DNA of 64,000 nt from Streptomyces sp. CA-278952. Lineage in GTDB: Bacteria > Actinomycetota > Actinomycetes > Streptomycetales > Streptomycetaceae. The position numbers and the translations under genes are program-made. The stretch spans positions 4,340,001 through 4,404,000 of the forward strand of contig NZ_CP112880.1 of NCBI RefSeq assembly GCF_028747205.1. The letters are read 5' to 3'. Under the pieces are notes generated by a model that was given only the letters and a program-made list of their open reading frames with translations, ran no database searches and was not told the origin of the DNA. Position 1 is the stretch's first letter. Each line of letters opens with the position of its first letter. Positions 49,618 through 58,469 of the stretch are shown here, one piece after another.

Positions 49618-50385
49618 ATGTCATCGACGCCACCCCCGACCGACCGGCCGCGCCCTCCCCGTACCGCCGCGGTGATCCCCGCGGCCGGACGGGGCGTGCG
49701 GCTCGGACCGGGCGCGCCCAAGGCCCTTCGGGTGCTCGGCGGGACGCCCATGCTGATCCACGCCATTCGCGCCATGGCCGCGTCCCGGGCCGTCTCCCTC
49801 GTCGTGGTCGTCGCCCCACCGGACGGCGCGCCCGAGGTGAAGCACCTCCTCGACGAGCACGCGCTGCCCGAGCGCACCGACTATCTGGTGGTGCCGGGCG
49901 GTGAGACCCGCCAGGAGTCCGTCCGGCTGGGCCTCGACGCGCTGCCCGAGGACATCTCCGTCGTCCTGGTCCACGACGCCGCCCGCCCGCTGGTGCCGGT
50001 CGACACGGTCGACGCCGTCGCCTCGGCCGTACGGGACGGAGCGCCCGCCGTCGTTCCCGCGCTGCCCCTCGCCGACACCGTCAAGGAGGTCGAGCCCGCC
50101 GCGACGCCCGGGGAGCCGGAGCCGGTGCTCGCCACCCCCGTACGGGCCAGGCTCCGCGCGGTGCAGACGCCGCAGGGCTTCGACCGGGCCACGCTGGTCC
50201 GGGCCCACGCCGAGGTCGCGGTCGACGGCGAGGGCGCCACGGACGACGCGGGCATGGTGGAACGGCTCGGGGCGCCCGTGGTCGTCGTCCCCGGCCACGA
50301 GGAGGCGTTCAAGGTGACCCGGCCGCTCGATCTGGTGCTGGCCGAGGCGGTACTCGCCCGCAGGAGGGCCAACGATGGTTTCTGA
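49618..50385 (+). CDS. ispD: IspD, 2-C-methyl-D-erythritol 4-phosphate cytidylyltransferase
   Basis: Third step of the non-mevalonate isoprenoid pathway: converts MEP and CTP to CDP-ME. The 255-aa protein has the nucleotide-binding motif [33 protein letters not shown], the cytidine-binding [18 protein letters not shown] and [14 protein letters not shown] 49618 is preceded by ggag at 49607-49610. Overlaps ispF by 11 nt. Confidence 0.95.
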   Translation: MSSTPPPTDRPRPPRTAAVIPAAGRGVRLGPGAPKALRVLGGTPMLIHAIRAMAASRAVSLVVVVAPPDGAPEVKHLLDEHALPERTDYLVVPGGETRQESVRLGLDALPEDISVVLVHDAARPLVPVDTVDAVASAVRDGAPAVVPALPLADTVKEVEPAATPGEPEPVLATPVRARLRAVQTPQGFDRATLVRAHAEVAVDGEGATDDAGMVERLGAPVVVVPGHEEAFKVTRPLDLVLAEAVLARRRANDGF

Positions 50386-50950
50386 GAACCCCGGCGCGGG
50401 AAGCCCCGGCGCGGAAAGCCCCGGGGTGGGAAGCCCCGGGGTGGGAAGCCCCGGGGTGGGAGCCCCCGCCCCCGTCATCCCGCTCGTCGGCATCGGCACC
50501 GACATCCACGCCTTCGAGGAGGGCCGCGAGCTGTGGTGCGCGGGCCTGAAGTGGGAGGGCGAGGGGCCCGGTCTGGCCGGTCACTCGGACGCCGACGTCG
50601 TCGCGCACGCCGCCTGCAACGCGCTCTTCTCCGCCGCCGGCCTCGGCGACCTCGGGCAGCACTTCGGCACCGGCCGCCCCGAGTGGTCCGGGGCCGCGGG
50701 CGTCACGCTGCTCACCGAGGCCGCCCGGATCGTCCGCGCCGGGGGCTTCGAGATCGGGAACGTCGCCGTCCAGGTCGTCGGCGCCCGCCCGAAGATCGGC
50801 AAGCGGCGCGAGGAGGCGCAGAAGGTGCTGTCCGACGCCGTGGGCGCCCCGGTCTCGCTCTCCGCCGCCACCTCCGACGGGCTCGGCTTCACCGGCCGCG
50901 GCGAGGGCATCGCCGGCATCGCGACCGCCCTGGTCTACCGCACCGCCTGA
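50375..50950 (+). CDS. ispF: IspF, 2-C-methyl-D-erythritol 2,4-cyclodiphosphate synthase
   Basis: Converts CDP-ME 2-phosphate to ME-cPP, the fifth step of the non-mevalonate pathway. Metal ligands lie in [10 protein letters not shown] (Asp and His) and [11 protein letters not shown] (His); the substrate motif DLGQHFGTG and the C-terminal [16 protein letters not shown] are intact. Length 191 aa against about 160 in most species, because residues 5-32 are a repeated GSPGV tract encoded by 15-bp tandem repeats. Start ATG 50375 lies inside the ispD end. Confidence 0.93.
   Translation: MVSENPGAGSPGAESPGVGSPGVGSPGVGAPAPVIPLVGIGTDIHAFEEGRELWCAGLKWEGEGPGLAGHSDADVVAHAACNALFSAAGLGDLGQHFGTGRPEWSGAAGVTLLTEAARIVRAGGFEIGNVAVQVVGARPKIGKRREEAQKVLSDAVGAPVSLSAATSDGLGFTGRGEGIAGIATALVYRTA
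50397..50461 (+). repeat. 15-bp tandem repeats in the ispF 5' end
   Basis: gggaagccccggggt is iterated about three and a half times, with one diverged copy, adding a Gly-Ser-Pro-Gly-Val tract before the enzyme domain. Confidence 0.85.
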
Positions 50951-51037
50951 CGCCCGGGCGGCACCCGGGCCCCCCTCCTCCTGCACATCACTTGCACGTA
51001 CGCTGAAGATGCGAGCAATGTGCAGGAGGAGGCGGAA

Positions 51038-51712
51038 GTGGTACCGGTGACCAGCGCGACCACGGTGATGGCGAGGGCTGCGGCGACGGCGGGAGACCGG
51101 ACCGACGACCCGACCGCCCACGACGGCCACCGGGACGCCGGATACGTCCTGCGCACCGCCACCGCCGAGGACCTCGGCGGAGCGCGGGCCGTGATGCTCG
51201 ACACCGTCTACCGCGACCTGAAGTCCGGCTACGTACCCCGCTGGCACGCCGACATCATCGATCCCCAGGCCGCCTATCTGCGCCCGGAGCGCTGCACCCT
51301 GCTCGTCGTCGAGCACCGCGGCGGGATCGTCGCCACCGGGGCCGTGCGCGACCGGGGGCCGCAGGCGCCGCCCAATCCGCCGTGGGTCGCCGAGCGCTTC
51401 CCCTCCGGGACCACCGCGCAGCTCTGCCGGATCTATGTGCGCCCCGAGCACCGCAGGCACGGACTGGCCCGGCGACTGGTGCGCGAGCTGGCGCAGTTCG
51501 CCGCCCGGGCCGGGGGCTACGAGGCGCTGTACCTGCACACCGACCCCGCCGTGCCGGGCGCCGAGCCCTTCTGGCGTTCGCTGGCCCGCGAGGTGTGCGA
51601 CGAGCGGACGCTGCCCGGGGGCGGGCAGGGGATCGTCCACTTCGAGCTGCCGATGCCCGGGGCCGTCCCCGTCGCCGCCGACGGCTCCCGCCGGACCGCA
51701 CCCGCCCATTAG
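51038..51712 (+). CDS. GNAT-family N-acetyltransferase
   Basis: A 224-aa acetyltransferase. The acetyl-CoA loop lies in CRIYVRPEHRRHGLARRLVR (about 133-152), with AARAGGYEALYLHTDPAVPG and EPFWRSLAREVCDERTLPGG following. GTG 51038 is preferred because ggaggagg is at 51024-51031; an ATG at 51019 is out of frame. Substrate unknown. Its TAG stop (51710-51712) immediately precedes the Zur-like palindrome of the next operon. Confidence 0.8.
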   Translation: MVPVTSATTVMARAAATAGDRTDDPTAHDGHRDAGYVLRTATAEDLGGARAVMLDTVYRDLKSGYVPRWHADIIDPQAAYLRPERCTLLVVEHRGGIVATGAVRDRGPQAPPNPPWVAERFPSGTTAQLCRIYVRPEHRRHGLARRLVRELAQFAARAGGYEALYLHTDPAVPGAEPFWRSLAREVCDERTLPGGGQGIVHFELPMPGAVPVAADGSRRTAPAH

Positions 51713-51729
51713 ATGACAATCGTTTTCAT
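51713..51729. promoter_or_regulatory. Zur-box-like palindrome controlling the following transport operon
   Basis: atgacaa-tcg-ttttcat, arms matching at 6 of 7 positions, closely fits the Streptomyces Zur consensus TGAAAATNATTTTCA in half-site TTTTCA and spacing. It is followed at 51731 by TAAGGT (13 nt before ATG 51744), so bound Zur would block transcription at high zinc. Confidence 0.8.
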
Positions 51730-51743
51730 ATAAGGTCGTCGCC

Positions 51744-53282
51744 ATGCCCACCTCCCGCCCCCGCCTTCCCCGCCGCCGCGTCGCGCTGCCCCTGGCCGCC
51801 GCCACGCTCCTCGTGCCCGTCGCCACCGCCTGCACCTCGTCCGCGGATTCCGGCGGCTCCGGCGGGGACCAGCGGCTGAAGGTGGCCATGGCCTTCCCAC
51901 CCGCCCAGGCCATGTCCCCGTACGGCGACGACGCCGTCACCCTGAGCCGGCTCGCCGTCGTCGAAGGGCTCACCCGGCTCGACCGGAACGGGGAGGCCCA
52001 GCCCGCGCTCGCCGCCTCCTGGAAGCGCGACGGCGAGAGGGCCTGGGAGTTCACGGTCCGCGAGGACGCCGTCTTCCAGGACGGGACGAAGCTCGACGCC
52101 GCCGCCGTGGTCCGCTCGCTGACGGCCGCGCAGAAGGCGTCCCCCAAGCCCCGGGTGCTGTCCGACACCACACTCACCGCCACGGCAGCGGGCGCGGGCG
52201 CGGACACCGTACGGATCACCACGAAGGACGCCGACCCCCTGCTGCCCCAGCGGCTGGCCAACCCCTCCCTGAGCATCCTGTCCGCCGCCGCGTACGAGGA
52301 CGGCTCCCAGGTGAACCCCGCCGGACACGCCACCGGACCCTTCACCCTCGCCGAGGTCAACGGCGCGATCAGCGCCACCCTGGAGCGCAACGACACCTAC
52401 TGGGGCGGCAAGGCGAAGACCCCCGGCGTCGACGTGAAGTTCGTCGCCGACGGCACCGCCCGCGCCAACGCCCTGCGGACCAAGGACGTGGACGTCGCCG
52501 AGTACGTACCGATCTCCCAGGCCTCGCTGCTCGGCGACGGCCTCGTCCACGAGTTCCCCTCGGCCCGCACCAACGGCCTCTCCCTCAACACCGGACGCGG
52601 CGTCTTCGCCGACCCGTCGATGCGCGCCGCCGCCCGCGAGGCCATCGACCCCGAGGCGCTGGTCGACGGCGTCTACGAGGGGCGCGCCGACACCGCCCAG
52701 GGGCTGCTCGGCCCCGGCGTCCCGTGGGCCGCCGACCTGCGCACCGCCCCCACCGGCCGCGCGAAGGCCGCCGCCCCGGCCGAGGTGAGCAAGACGCCCG
52801 AGATCGTGCTGGCCACCTACACCAACCGGCCCGAGCTGCCCGAGGCCGCCACCGTCGTCCAGCAACAGCTCGAGAAGCGCGGCTTCACCGTCAAGCAGGT
52901 CGTCCGCGACTACGCGCAGCTGGAGGCCGACGCGCTCGCCGGGAAGTACGACGCGTTCATCCAGGCCCGCAACACCCTCCTGGACACCGCCGACCCGGTC
53001 TCCTACCTCGCCTCCGACTTCACCTGCGACGGCAGCTTCAACATCACCCAGCTCTGCGCGAACCCCGTCGACGCCGCCGTCGACAAGGCCGCCGCCCTCG
53101 CCGACACCGACGCCCGCCACCGGGCCGAGATGACCGCCGAGGCCGCGATCCTCGGCTCCGACGCCCTCGTCCCGCTCGTCCACGAACGGTTCGTGCAGGG
53201 CTACGACGACACCCGCGTCCAGGGCGTCGCCCTCGACCCGATGGAGCGCACCCTCATCACCGCCGACACCCGCATCGGGTGA
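51744..53282 (+). CDS. Peptide/metallophore-type ABC substrate-binding lipoprotein
   Basis: A 512-aa SBP_bac_5-family extracytoplasmic binding protein with a basic, possibly Tat-type signal (RLPRRRVALPLAAATLLVPV) and lipobox ATAC. Family motifs are LTRLDRNGEAQPALAASWKR, EFTVREDAVFQDGTKLDAA and NTGRGVFADPSMRAAAREAI. The same fold binds di- and oligopeptides, nickel complexes and opine metallophores (CntA). Because it sits behind a Zur box and with an MFS gene, a zinc-chelate ligand is favoured; this is inference. Confidence 0.85.
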   Translation: MPTSRPRLPRRRVALPLAAATLLVPVATACTSSADSGGSGGDQRLKVAMAFPPAQAMSPYGDDAVTLSRLAVVEGLTRLDRNGEAQPALAASWKRDGERAWEFTVREDAVFQDGTKLDAAAVVRSLTAAQKASPKPRVLSDTTLTATAAGAGADTVRITTKDADPLLPQRLANPSLSILSAAAYEDGSQVNPAGHATGPFTLAEVNGAISATLERNDTYWGGKAKTPGVDVKFVADGTARANALRTKDVDVAEYVPISQASLLGDGLVHEFPSARTNGLSLNTGRGVFADPSMRAAAREAIDPEALVDGVYEGRADTAQGLLGPGVPWAADLRTAPTGRAKAAAPAEVSKTPEIVLATYTNRPELPEAATVVQQQLEKRGFTVKQVVRDYAQLEADALAGKYDAFIQARNTLLDTADPVSYLASDFTCDGSFNITQLCANPVDAAVDKAAALADTDARHRAEMTAEAAILGSDALVPLVHERFVQGYDDTRVQGVALDPMERTLITADTRIG

Positions 53283-53286
53283 CCGC

Positions 53287-55008
53287 GTGAAGTACCTCGC
53301 CGGACGGCTCGGCGCGCTGCTCGCCGTCGTCGCGGTGATCGGACTGCTGCCCTGGCTGACCCGGACCGACCCGGCCCGCACGATCCTGCACGCCCGGTAC
53401 GCCGACCGGGCCCCGACACCCGAGACCCTCGCCGCGATCCGCGCCGAGACCGGGCTCGACGGCGGCCCCTGGCACGTCCTGGGCGGCTGGCTCGGCGGAC
53501 TGCTCCGGGGCGACCCGGGGGAGTCCTGGGTCTCCGGGCAGCCCGTCGGACCCGACGTGACCGCCGCCCTCGGCAACTCCCTCACCCTGATGGGCGCCTC
53601 GCTCGCCGTCGCCGTGCTCCTCGCCCTCGCGCTGAGCGCCGCCACCCTGCGGCGCGGGGCCGCGCGCCGGATCGTCCGCGTGCGCGCCGGAGCGGGCGCG
53701 GCGGTGCTCGCCGCGCTGCCGGAGTTCCTGCTCGCCGCCGTACTGGCCACCGTGTTCGCCGTGCACCTCGGGTGGGTCCCGGCGCTCGGCTGGGGCGCCC
53801 CCGACCAGATCGTGCTGCCCGCCCTCGCCATGGGCGTCCCCGCCGGGGCGCTGCTCGGCCGGCTGCTGGACGACGCCCTGCCCGGCGCGTTCGCCGAACC
53901 CTGGGCCCGCGCCGCCGCCGCGAACGGCCTGCCCGGCCGCACCGTCGCCCGGCACGCCCTGCGCCGTGCGCTGCCGGGCCTGCTGCCCCAGCTCGGCCTG
54001 GTCGCCGTCGGGCTGACCGGCGGGGCGGTCGCCGTCGAGACGCTGTACGCCATCCCCGGCCTCGGTCGTACGGCCCTGGCCGCCGCCCTCGCCCAGGACC
54101 TGCCCGTCCTCCAGGCGACCGTCCTGGTCCTGCTGCTCCTCGGAGTCGCCGCAGGACTGCTCTCCCGCCTCGCCGCCCGCGCGCTGCTCGGCCCCGCCCT
54201 CACCGACCGCGCGCTCCCCGCCCTCGCCCCGCCCCGGCTGCCCGGCCGCCGCGCGCTCGCCCTCGCCGCCCTCGTCCTCGGCGGCCTCCTGATCGCCGTC
54301 ACCATCGCGGGCCTCCTGCGCGACCCCCTCCACGTCGACACGGCCGCCCGCCTCGCCGGCCCCTCCGCCGCGCACCCCTTCGGCACCGACAACCTCGGCC
54401 GCGACGTCCTCGCCCGCCTCGGCCACGGCGCGGCCCGCACCGCGCTGGCCGCCGTCGCGGTCGGAGCCGTCACCCTGATGCTCGGGCTGCTCCTCGGAGC
54501 CACCCGCGCCGGGGCGCTCACCGAGACCGCGAACGCGCTCCCCGCCGTCCTCGCCGTCCTCGTCGTCGCGGGCATCGCCGGGCCGGGCCCCTGGGGCGCC
54601 GCAGCGGCCGTGGCCGCCGTCGCCTGGGCCCCGCTCGCCGCCCACACCGCCGCCCTGTACGCCCAGGAGAAGGCGGCCCCGCACCTCGCCGCCGCAGCAG
54701 CCCTCGGCGCGGACCGGGCCCACCTGCTGCGCCGCCACCTCCTGCCCGGGGTCCTGCCCCCGGTGGTGCGCCACGCCCTGCTCCGCATCCCGGCCATCGC
54801 GCTCGCCCTCGCCTCCCTCGGCTTCCTCGGCCTCGGCACGCAGGCCCCGGCACCGGAGTGGGGCCGGATGCTGTCGGAGAACATGCCGTACGCCGAACGG
54901 GCCCCGTGGGCCGTCCTCGCCCCCGCCACCGCGCTCGCCGCCCTCGGCGCCCTGGCCGTCCTCACCTCGGCCGCGGTAAGCGGGCGCACCCCCACGGGCC
55001 TGAAGTGA
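53287..55008 (+). CDS. Fused two-domain ABC permease (DppB-DppC type)
   Basis: A 573-aa protein that fuses both permease subunits of a peptide/nickel-type importer. Residues 1-310 correspond to the DppB half, with the EAA loop ARAAAANGLPGRTVARHALR. Residues 320-573 correspond to the DppC half, starting at HPFGTDNLGRDVLARLGHGA and with a second EAA loop AAAALGADRAHLLRRHLLPG. Separate genes are usual, so the fusion is uncommon. No ATP-binding gene follows; it must use an ATPase from elsewhere. It starts at GTG/ATG 53287, 4 nt after the binding protein. Confidence 0.87.
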   Translation: MKYLAGRLGALLAVVAVIGLLPWLTRTDPARTILHARYADRAPTPETLAAIRAETGLDGGPWHVLGGWLGGLLRGDPGESWVSGQPVGPDVTAALGNSLTLMGASLAVAVLLALALSAATLRRGAARRIVRVRAGAGAAVLAALPEFLLAAVLATVFAVHLGWVPALGWGAPDQIVLPALAMGVPAGALLGRLLDDALPGAFAEPWARAAAANGLPGRTVARHALRRALPGLLPQLGLVAVGLTGGAVAVETLYAIPGLGRTALAAALAQDLPVLQATVLVLLLLGVAAGLLSRLAARALLGPALTDRALPALAPPRLPGRRALALAALVLGGLLIAVTIAGLLRDPLHVDTAARLAGPSAAHPFGTDNLGRDVLARLGHGAARTALAAVAVGAVTLMLGLLLGATRAGALTETANALPAVLAVLVVAGIAGPGPWGAAAAVAAVAWAPLAAHTAALYAQEKAAPHLAAAAALGADRAHLLRRHLLPGVLPPVVRHALLRIPAIALALASLGFLGLGTQAPAPEWGRMLSENMPYAERAPWAVLAPATALAALGALAVLTSAAVSGRTPTGLK

Positions 55009-56384
55009 CCCGGCCCGCACCCGCGCACGCCGGCACGCCCGCCAAGGAGAAGCGCCGCCGACCCCGGCTCGCGAGCGCGCCCACCCCCTACCTCCGGCTC
55101 CTCACCGCCACCCAGTTCGCCTTCAACACCGGCTTCTACGCCGTCCTGCCCTACCTGGCCACCCACCTCGGCAGCGGCCTCGGCATGGCGGGCTGGCTCA
55201 TCGGCCTCGTCCTCGGGCTGCGCACCTTCAGCCAGCAGGGCCTGTTCGTCGTCGGCGGCGCCCTCACCGACCGCTACGGCCCGCGCCCCGTCGTGCTGGC
55301 GGGCTGCGCCCTGCGCATCGCCGGATTCGGCTGGCTCGCGTTCGCCGGATCCACGGCCACCGTCATCGCTGCCGTCCTCCTCATCGGCTTCGCCGCCGCG
55401 CTGTTCTCCCCCGCCGTCGAGTCCGAGGCCGCCCGCGAGGCCGTCCGGCACGAACGGGACACCGGTGCCCCGCGCGCCCACGTCCTCGCCCTGTTCTCCG
55501 CCGCCGGACAGGCCGGGGCGTTCATCGGGCCGCTGCTCGGCTCCCTGCTCCTGCTGCTCGGCGGCGGCTTCCGGGCCGCCTGCCTCGCCGGGGCCGCCGT
55601 CTTCGTCGGCGTACTGGCCGGGCACGCCCGCCTGATGCCGCGCGCCGACCCCGTACGGGACCGGGCAGCCCACCCCGTACGGAACCGGGCAGCCGACCCC
55701 GTACGCGAACGAGAACAGGACGACGCACAGGCACCGGACGCCATCACCCGTACGGCCCAACCTGGCCGGTCGCCGTGGCGGGCGGTCTTCACCAACCGGG
55801 CGTTCCTGCTGCTCTGCCTCGCGTACAGCAGCTACCTCGTCGCCTACAACCAGCTCTACCTCTCGCTGCCCGTCGAGGTGGAGCGGGCCACCGGATCGGG
55901 GGCCGCGCTCGGCTGGCTCTTCGCGCTGTCCTCGCTGCTCGTCGTCGTCGCCCAGTTGCCGCTGACCCGCTGGTCCGCCCACCGGATCGCCCCGCGCACC
56001 GCGCTGGTCACCGGCCTCGTCATCGTCGCCGCCGGGTTCGCCGCCGTACCCCTCACGCCGGCGGGCCCCGGAGGTCTGCTGCCCGGCACGGCGCTCGTCG
56101 TCCTGCTGACCCTGGGCCAGATGCTGCTGGTCCCCGCCGCCCGGGGCCTGGTGCCCGACCTGGTCGAGGACCGGCAGCTCGGGCTGGCCACCGGGGCCCT
56201 GTCCTCCGTCTCCGGGATCGCCGTCCTCGCGGGAAGCGCGGCGACCGGCGCGCTGCTCGACGCGCCCGCGCCCGTGCGGTGGACTGTGCTCGCGGCGGTC
56301 CCGCTGGCCGGGGCGGCGCTGGCGTTCACTCTTCCGGCGGGCCGGGGCGGGAAGGAACGGGGAACGCGCGCGGTTGCCGGGTAG
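55005..56384 (+). CDS. MFS transporter of the Zur-regulated operon (MdtH/CntE-like)
   Basis: A 459-aa major facilitator protein from GTG 55005, overlapping the permease stop (GTGA). It has 12 hydrophobic segments, starting TQFAFNTGFYAVLPYLATHL, with motif A in GLFVVGGALTDRYGPRPVVL. A central loop holds a 27-bp DNA repeat (55647-55713) encoding DPVRDRAAHPVRNRAADPVR. In staphylopine-type loci an MFS protein (CntE) exports the metallophore while CntABCDF imports the metal complex; a similar role is suggested by context only. Confidence 0.82.
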   Translation: MTRPAPAHAGTPAKEKRRRPRLASAPTPYLRLLTATQFAFNTGFYAVLPYLATHLGSGLGMAGWLIGLVLGLRTFSQQGLFVVGGALTDRYGPRPVVLAGCALRIAGFGWLAFAGSTATVIAAVLLIGFAAALFSPAVESEAAREAVRHERDTGAPRAHVLALFSAAGQAGAFIGPLLGSLLLLLGGGFRAACLAGAAVFVGVLAGHARLMPRADPVRDRAAHPVRNRAADPVREREQDDAQAPDAITRTAQPGRSPWRAVFTNRAFLLLCLAYSSYLVAYNQLYLSLPVEVERATGSGAALGWLFALSSLLVVVAQLPLTRWSAHRIAPRTALVTGLVIVAAGFAAVPLTPAGPGGLLPGTALVVLLTLGQMLLVPAARGLVPDLVEDRQLGLATGALSSVSGIAVLAGSAATGALLDAPAPVRWTVLAAVPLAGAALAFTLPAGRGGKERGTRAVAG

Positions 56385-56434
56385 GAGCAGCACTGGACGA
56401 AGGACCGCCGCGCAGCACCCAGGAGGACGTACGC

Positions 56435-56839
56435 ATGACCGCCGCACTCTCCGCCGAGCTCAAGAACCTGCTCGACAGCCCCGTGTTCGTCAACATCGCC
56501 ACCATCCAGCCCGACGGCAGCCCCCAGGTCTCCCCGGTCTGGGTCAAGCGCGACGGCGACGACGTCCTGATCTCCACCACCCTCGGCCGCCGCAAGGAGA
56601 AGAACCTCCGCCGCGACCCGCGCGTCACCGTGGTCGTCCAGCCCTTCGACAACCCGTACACCTACGCCGAGATCCGCGGCGAGGCGACGCTGACGACGGA
56701 CGGCGGGCAGGAACTGATCGACGAGCTGTCGGTGAAGTACACCGGCAAGCCGTACGCGGAGTTCAACCCGGACTCCGCCGACGACGACCCCCGCGTCGTC
56801 GTCCGCATCTCCCCGCGCAAGATCGTCGGCCGCCTGTAG
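56435..56839 (+). CDS. PPOX-class FMN/F420-dependent flavoprotein
   Basis: A 134-aa split-beta-barrel protein of the pyridoxamine-5'-phosphate-oxidase-like class: LLDSPVFVNIATIQPDGSPQ, VSPVWVKRDGDDVLISTTLG and RRKEKNLRRDPRVTVVVQPF. Members use FMN or F420 and reduce small molecules or biliverdin; the cofactor cannot be decided by eye. Start ATG 56435 follows aggagg at 56421-56426. Confidence 0.85.
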   Translation: MTAALSAELKNLLDSPVFVNIATIQPDGSPQVSPVWVKRDGDDVLISTTLGRRKEKNLRRDPRVTVVVQPFDNPYTYAEIRGEATLTTDGGQELIDELSVKYTGKPYAEFNPDSADDDPRVVVRISPRKIVGRL

Positions 56840-56915
56840 GCCCCACGGAGGGTGTGAGAACGCTCTCCGGGCCCTTCCAAGGCCGTTTCGGGGCATCCCG
56901 GTACCAGAAAGTTGT

Positions 56916-56941
56916 CCCCGCGATCCCCAAGGGTCGCGGGG
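56916..56941 (+). terminator. Hairpin before cysS
   Basis: ccccgcga (56916-56923) with tcgcgggg (56934-56941), 10-nt loop; ends the flavoprotein transcript upstream of the cysS promoter. Confidence 0.65.
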
Positions 56942-56958
56942 CACTGGTGCGGGCCTAC

Positions 56959-56964
56959 TACCCT
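56959..56964 (+). promoter_or_regulatory. -10 element of leaderless cysS
   Basis: TACCCT, 12 nt before GTG 56971. Confidence 0.5.
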
Positions 56965-56970
56965 TGAGGC

Positions 56971-58371
56971 GTGACTATTCGCCTGCACGACACCAACGCC
57001 CGGCAGATCCGTGACTTCGTCCCGCTCACAGCGGGCTGCGTCTCGATCTACCTCTGTGGCGCCACTGTCCAGGCAGCACCGCACATCGGCCACATCCGCT
57101 CGGGCCTGAACTTCGACATCATGCGCCGCTGGTTCACGTACCGCGGCTACGACGTCACGTTCATCCGGAACGTCACCGACATCGACGACAAGATCATCGC
57201 GAAGTCCGCCGACCAGGGCCGCCCCTGGTGGTCGATCGGCTACGAGAACGAGCGCGCGTTCAACGACGGCTACGACGCGCTGGGCTGCCTGCCGCCCACC
57301 TACGAGCCCCGCGCCACCGGCCACGTTCCCGAGATGATCGAGATGATGCGCGGCCTCATCGAGAGCGGTCACGCCTACGAGGCCGACGGTAACGTCTACT
57401 TCGACGTGCGTTCCCTGCCCAGCTATCTGGAACTCTCCAACCAGGAGCTGGACGATCTGCGCCAGCCCTCCGGCGACGGCGAGACCGGCAAGCGCGACCA
57501 GCGCGACTTCGCCATGTGGAAGGCCACCAAGCCGGGCGAGCCCAGCTGGGAGACGCCCTGGGGCCGCGGCCGCCCCGGCTGGCACCTGGAGTGCTCCGCG
57601 ATGGCCCACAAGTACCTGGGCTCCGCCTTCGACATCCACGGCGGCGGCATCGACCTGATCTTCCCCCACCACGAGAACGAGATCGCCCAGGCCAAGGCCT
57701 ACGGCGACCAGTTCGCGAAGTACTGGGTGCACAACGGCTGGGTCACCCTGTCCGGCGAGAAGATGTCCAAGTCGCTCGGCAACTCCGTCCTCGTCAGCGA
57801 GATGGTCAAGCAGTGGCGCCCGATCGTCCTGCGCTACTACCTCGGCACCCCGCACTACCGGTCCATGATCGAGTACAGCGAGGAGGCCCTGCGCGAGGCC
57901 GAGTCCGCGTTCGCGCGGATCGAGGGCTTCGTCCAGCGCGTCACCGAGAAGGCCGGCGAGGTCGTCGCCCCCGCCGCCGAGGTGCCGCCCGCCTTCGCCG
58001 AGGCGATGGACGAGGACCTGGGCGTGCCGCAGGCGCTCGCGATCATCCACACCACCGTCCGCCAGGGCAACAGCGCACTGGCCGCCGACGACAAGGAAGC
58101 CGCCGCCGACCGCCTCGCCGAGGTCCGGGCCATGCTCGGCGTCCTCGGCCTGGACCCGCTCGACCCGCACTGGGCGGGCGAGAGCGACCGGAGCGAGGAC
58201 CTGCACGGCGTCGTCGACACCCTCGTGCGCCTCGTCCTCGACCAGCGGCAGTCGGCCCGCGCCCGCAAGGACTGGGCCGCCGCCGACGCCATCCGCGACC
58301 AGCTCAACCAGTCCGGCCTCGTCATCGAGGACAGCCCCACCGGCCCCCGGTGGACGCTGGGACCGCGCTGA
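56971..58371 (+). CDS. cysS: Cysteinyl-tRNA synthetase
   Basis: Charges tRNA-Cys with cysteine. The 466-aa class I enzyme has the HIGH motif (residues 38-41), KMSKS at 264-268, and zinc ligands Cys29, Cys208, His233 and Glu237 in the canonical positions. GTG 56971 opens directly with TIRLHDTNA. It lies in the ancestral carD-ispD-ispF-cysS-rlmB order, here interrupted by the Zur-regulated insertion. A predicted leaderless mRNA. Confidence 0.97.
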   Translation: MTIRLHDTNARQIRDFVPLTAGCVSIYLCGATVQAAPHIGHIRSGLNFDIMRRWFTYRGYDVTFIRNVTDIDDKIIAKSADQGRPWWSIGYENERAFNDGYDALGCLPPTYEPRATGHVPEMIEMMRGLIESGHAYEADGNVYFDVRSLPSYLELSNQELDDLRQPSGDGETGKRDQRDFAMWKATKPGEPSWETPWGRGRPGWHLECSAMAHKYLGSAFDIHGGGIDLIFPHHENEIAQAKAYGDQFAKYWVHNGWVTLSGEKMSKSLGNSVLVSEMVKQWRPIVLRYYLGTPHYRSMIEYSEEALREAESAFARIEGFVQRVTEKAGEVVAPAAEVPPAFAEAMDEDLGVPQALAIIHTTVRQGNSALAADDKEAAADRLAEVRAMLGVLGLDPLDPHWAGESDRSEDLHGVVDTLVRLVLDQRQSARARKDWAAADAIRDQLNQSGLVIEDSPTGPRWTLGPR

Positions 58372-58394
58372 GCACCCGCTCCGAGCAGTGAGAT

Positions 58395-58422
58395 TGTGCC
58401 GCCCGGCGATCCGGGCGGCACA
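58395..58422 (+). terminator. Terminator after cysS
   Basis: A 12-bp perfect stem, tgtgccgcccgg (58395-58406) and ccgggcggcaca (58411-58422), 4-nt loop, then ctttcctt, the closest to a U-tract terminator in the window. Confidence 0.88.
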
Positions 58423-58469
58423 CTTTCCTTATACATACGTACGTCTGAAAGCAACGAAACAGGTAGATC

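Noticed and set aside
51726..56447. Reverse-strand open frame of about 1570 codons
   Set aside because: It is antisense to the Zur-box operon; its composition is Arg/Pro/Gly-rich with no domain, which is typical of high-GC shadow frames.
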